Position numbers and translations under genes: made by a program. The notes beneath the pieces were generated by a model that was given only the letters and a program-made list of their open reading frames with translations, was not told the origin of the DNA and made no database searches. From positions 1 to 6,717 of the forward strand of contig NZ_JZWV01001084.1 in assembly GCF_000966975.1 (NCBI RefSeq): a stretch of 6,717 bases of DNA, read 5' to 3'. Shown piece by piece: positions 5,070 through 6,717 of this stretch. This DNA is from Streptomyces katrae. Lineage in GTDB: Bacteria > Actinomycetota > Actinomycetes > Streptomycetales > Streptomycetaceae. Each line of letters starts with the position of its first letter. The first letter of the stretch is position 1.

Positions 5070-5365
5070 TTACGGGACGTCGCCCTGCCACACGACCCGT
5101 CCGACGTCACCGGCCCCGAGGCCGGAGCCAGGCTCGGCTGGCGCGTAGTCGGAGCGGTCGCCCGGCCCGAACGCGCCGTGCTCCGACATCAGCAGCGGCC
5201 CGTCCACCACCTCTAGCGGGGGCCATCCCGTCACGTCGAGCAGCATCCCGTCCAGGGCCTGCCGACCAGCTCCACGTAGTCGCGGCCCGGCTGCGGCCCG
5301 CGCTGCGGTTCGTGGGCAGCGGCGGCCTGGCCGTCAGTGCCGATCTGCCGCCGCCGCAGGCCCAC
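5070..5365 (-). pseudogene. Frameshifted paralogue of the adjacent small conserved protein
   Basis: The downstream frame (stop TAA at 5070-5072) reads LDGMLLDVTGWPPLEVVDGP, then LLMSEHGAFGPGDRSDYAPAEP and on to VVWQGDVP. The upstream part, in another frame, reads HEPQRGPQPGRDYVELVGRP. Joined, they match the intact gene at 5500-5778 (YVELVGGPLDGQLLDVTGW ... MSERGAFGPGGR ... GWRGDVP). The frame changes at about 5254-5264, where this copy has one base fewer than the intact copy. The downstream frame has a stop upstream near 5333. The original start is unclear: GTG 5365 or GTG 5419 are in frame with the upstream part, neither with a good ribosome-binding site. I infer an inactivated tandem duplicate; a sequencing error at the single-base difference is the alternative. 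Confidence 0.75.
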
Positions 5366-5499
5366 CCATCCAGATTTCTGACCTGGGGAAACCTCACTCC
5401 GACCTTTGAGCACAGCCACTCATCCGGGCCCGCCCTATCAGCACGGGCTAGCCGCACCCTAACCAGCCCAACTCACCGCCCCGACCGGCCGCCCGCCGA

Positions 5500-5778
5500 C
5501 TACGGGACGTCGCCGCGCCACCCGAACCGGCTGGGGTAGACGCCATCGGCCTCGGTCGGCTCGTACGCGCAGCGGCCACCCGGCCCGAACGCCCCCCGCT
5601 CCGACATCAACACGGCACCGTCAGCAAGTTCCAGCGGACTCCAGCCCGTCACGTCGAGCAGCTGCCCGTCCAGCGGGCCGCCCACCAACTCCACGTAGAT
5701 GTGACCCGGCTCCGGACCCGGATCGGGGTCCTCCGGCTCCGACCCATACACCCGCCAGCCCTTCCACGCATCATCCAT
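5500..5778 (-). CDS. Small conserved actinobacterial hypothetical protein
   Basis: The product is 92 aa. It starts MDDAWKGWRVYG, then an acidic, proline-rich segment (EPEDPDPGPEPGH). The conserved core at about 28-75 reads YVELVGGPLDGQLLDVTGWS, PLELADGAVLMSERGAFGPG and the end is FGWRGDVP. From memory, similar short proteins with the GGPLDGQLLDVTGW motif occur in Streptomyces genomes and actinophages without known function. No signal peptide, membrane segment or cysteine pair is seen. The ATG at 5778 has GGAAGG about 8 nt upstream. A frameshifted copy follows downstream on the same strand, which points to tandem duplication. It is divergent from the possible small gene at 5898. Confidence 0.78.
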   Translation of the reverse strand: MDDAWKGWRVYGSEPEDPDPGPEPGHIYVELVGGPLDGQLLDVTGWSPLELADGAVLMSERGAFGPGGRCAYEPTEADGVYPSRFGWRGDVP

Positions 5779-5882
5779 CCGCCCAGCCTTCCGCCCCCGG
5801 CCGGTGCACGGGCAGGTATCCGCAATCCGGGCCCCAAGGGGTGAACTACCGTGCTGCGCTCATGTGGTGTTTGGGGATGAGG

Positions 5883-5911
5883 GAGGGGCGGCCCGTCATG
5901 AGCCGCCCCTC
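5883..5911. promoter_or_regulatory. Hairpin enclosing a start codon
   Basis: A perfect 10-bp stem GAGGGGCGGC/GCCGCCCCTC (5883-5892 with 5902-5911) has a 9-nt loop containing ATG 5898-5900. The left arm holds the only Shine-Dalgarno-like purine run (GGGAGGGG, 5881-5888). It could be a translation switch for the gene at 5898. It could also be a plain transcription terminator, in which case the start there is false. Confidence 0.5.
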
Positions 5912-6098
5912 GACTTCATCGCTGCTCGGTCAGTGTCCGGGAGTCGCCGATCCGGCCTGGGCGGCGGTACGGGACCTGGCTCGCGAGATCCTCTTCGTCC
6001 TCACCGGCGACCGCACCCTCCCCATGCCCGAGATCAACGTCATCCCCGCAACCTCCGACACGGCGGCCCCGCTGCCGGTCGACCACGTCGCCCCGTAG
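5898..6098 (+). CDS. Possible small hypothetical protein
   Basis: The product is 66 aa: MSRPSTSSLLGQCPGVADPA, then WAAVRDLAREILFVLTGDRT, then LPMPEINVIPATSDTAAPLP, ending VDHVAP. I do not recognise it. The middle part could form an amphipathic helix (AWAAVRDLAREILFVL). No signal peptide or known motif is seen. Third-position G/C is high from about codon 10 onward, which supports coding. The ATG at 5898 has GGGAGGGG upstream with a long spacer, and both lie in a perfect hairpin. The frame also extends to GTG 5841, where AAGGGG abuts the GTG too closely. It converges on the HNH gene. Confidence 0.45.
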   Translation: MSRPSTSSLLGQCPGVADPAWAAVRDLAREILFVLTGDRTLPMPEINVIPATSDTAAPLPVDHVAP

Positions 6099-6122
6099 GC
6101 CGCCTCTTCCGGATCGTGGTCC

Positions 6123-6138
6123 CCCAGCTACCGCTGGG
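6123..6138. terminator. Small hairpin after the possible gene at 5898
   Basis: CCCAGC/GCTGGG (6123-6128 with 6133-6138) forms a 6-bp stem with a TACC loop, 24 nt after the stop at 6098. It is a modest terminator candidate. Confidence 0.4.
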
Positions 6139-6150
6139 AGGTGCATGTTC

Positions 6151-6193
6151 GGGAGCCAGGGCGTACCGCCCCAGCGGCTCGTTTACGGCTCCC
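6151..6193. terminator. Branched hairpin between convergent genes
   Basis: The outer stem GGGAGCC/GGCTCCC (6151-6157 with 6187-6193) encloses an inner GGGCG-TAC-CGCCC hairpin (6159-6171). It lies 25 nt from the end of the HNH gene, on its downstream side, and may terminate that gene. Confidence 0.5.
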
Positions 6194-6217
6194 AACGGCC
6201 TGCCGACCGCGGCTCAG

Positions 6218-6717
6218 CTACGGGACGGTCTCGTAGGAGAGGGTCGCGCCCGGGCATTCCTCGGCTACGCCAAGCAGGGCGGCGCGCTCGCGGTCATCGG
6301 CAGCAAGGCCCCAGCGAAGCTTGGTCTCCACCCAGCCCGTCGCGTAGGCGCAGTGGTAGCCGGCGGCCGGGGGCAGCCAGTCCGCCGGGTCCTTGTCCGC
6401 CTTGGCGCGGTTGGAGCGGGCGGTGACCGCGATCAGCGAGGTGGGTGTGGCGAGGTCGTTGGCGTAGGCCTCGCGGCGGGCCGCGGTCCAGGTGGAGGCG
6501 TTGGAGTCCCAGGCTTCGGCGAGCGGGACGAGGTGGTCGACGTCGAGGCTGGAGGCGGAGGTGACCCAGGTGTCGTCGTAGAGGGAGAACCAGCGGCCGC
6601 CGGAGAGCTTGCAGCCCGCGCTGATCTCCGGCTGTTCGACGGCTTCTTCCAGGATGACTTCGGCGCGGGTGTTGCAGCCGTCGGAGGTGTTGGCGCCGGC
6701 GTTCCAGTGCTTGAAGG
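6218..6717 (-). CDS. HNH endonuclease family protein, probably secreted (5' part outside the window)
   Basis: The last 165 codons are present, ending with TAG at 6218-6220; the start lies beyond the right edge. Visible residues run from FKHWNAGANTSDGCNTRAEV to LSYETVP. The HNH/DUF1524-type signature is clear: SLDVDHLVPLAEAWDSNAS (fragment residues 57-73), with His61 as the likely catalytic base. Then come YANDLATPTSLIAVTARSNRAKADKDPADWLPP, with the Asn/Lys of SNRAK, and TKLRWGLAADDRER. Four cysteines (fragment 14, 35, 122, 154) fit an exported, disulfide-containing protein. Established knowledge: related actinobacterial proteins carry an N-terminal signal peptide and are taken to be extracellular metal-dependent nucleases. 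The signal peptide itself cannot be seen here. No internal stop or frameshift was found. Confidence 0.92.
   Translation of the reverse strand, partial: FKHWNAGANTSDGCNTRAEVILEEAVEQPEISAGCKLSGGRWFSLYDDTWVTSASSLDVDHLVPLAEAWDSNASTWTAARREAYANDLATPTSLIAVTARSNRAKADKDPADWLPPAAGYHCAYATGWVETKLRWGLAADDRERAALLGVAEECPGATLSYETVP

Noticed and set aside
6145..6426. Plus-strand frame over the HNH gene end
   Set aside because: It is antisense to a clear HNH endonuclease coding frame and Arg/Gly/Ser-rich.
1..6717. CRISPR arrays, tRNA or rRNA genes, IS elements with transposase
   Set aside because: No regular repeat-spacer pattern, no cloverleaf or rRNA sequence and no transposase motif were seen on either strand.

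Overview
The window is very GC-rich. Its coding frames favour G or C in the third codon position, and it carries secreted-protein families typical of actinomycetes: an I36-type protease inhibitor and a secreted DHxVPLAEAWDS-type HNH nuclease. It also has a Streptomyces-style XRE regulator and a remnant of the helicase-associated-domain proteins common in Streptomyces. I read it as a Streptomyces (or close relative) accessory region. It has small genes, gene remnants, long non-coding stretches and no housekeeping operon.

Layout from left to right. Positions 1-350 hold no confident gene. A secreted four-cysteine inhibitor-like protein (351-782, +) faces a small helical hypothetical protein (902-1108, -), with a strong hairpin (838-870) between them. 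After about 540 nt without a clear gene comes a secreted SH3-like four-cysteine protein (1651-2049, +). Next is a 3' remnant of a helicase-associated-domain gene, broken by an in-frame TGA (2402-2983, +). A perfect 14-bp hairpin (2987-3019) separates it from a convergent two-gene operon read leftward: a small two-helix membrane protein (3921-4205, -) followed by an XRE-family regulator (3056-3910, -). The regulator's ribosome-binding site overlaps the membrane gene's stop codon.

Positions 4206-5069 form a roughly 860-nt island with no convincing gene but dense structure. It holds five same-strand GGGACAC heptamers and a duplicated block in which one copy carries a 40-nt hairpin insert. It also holds three GC-rich hairpins in all, a 20-bp perfect palindrome, and two dyads of the form GTTCCC-N6-GGGA spaced 41 bp apart. 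This island is the least explained part of the window.

To the right lie two tandem copies of a small conserved protein gene read leftward. The distal copy is frameshifted (about 5070-5365) and the proximal copy is intact (5500-5778). A possible small divergent gene (5898-6098, +) has a Shine-Dalgarno-like sequence and start codon inside a hairpin. The window ends in the 3' part of a secreted HNH endonuclease (6218-6717, -) whose start lies outside.

The genes do not form one evident pathway. The only clear operon is the membrane protein with the XRE regulator. Two of the genes encode likely exported proteins, and the HNH family is usually exported. All family assignments rest on recognising motifs by eye; no database search was run.
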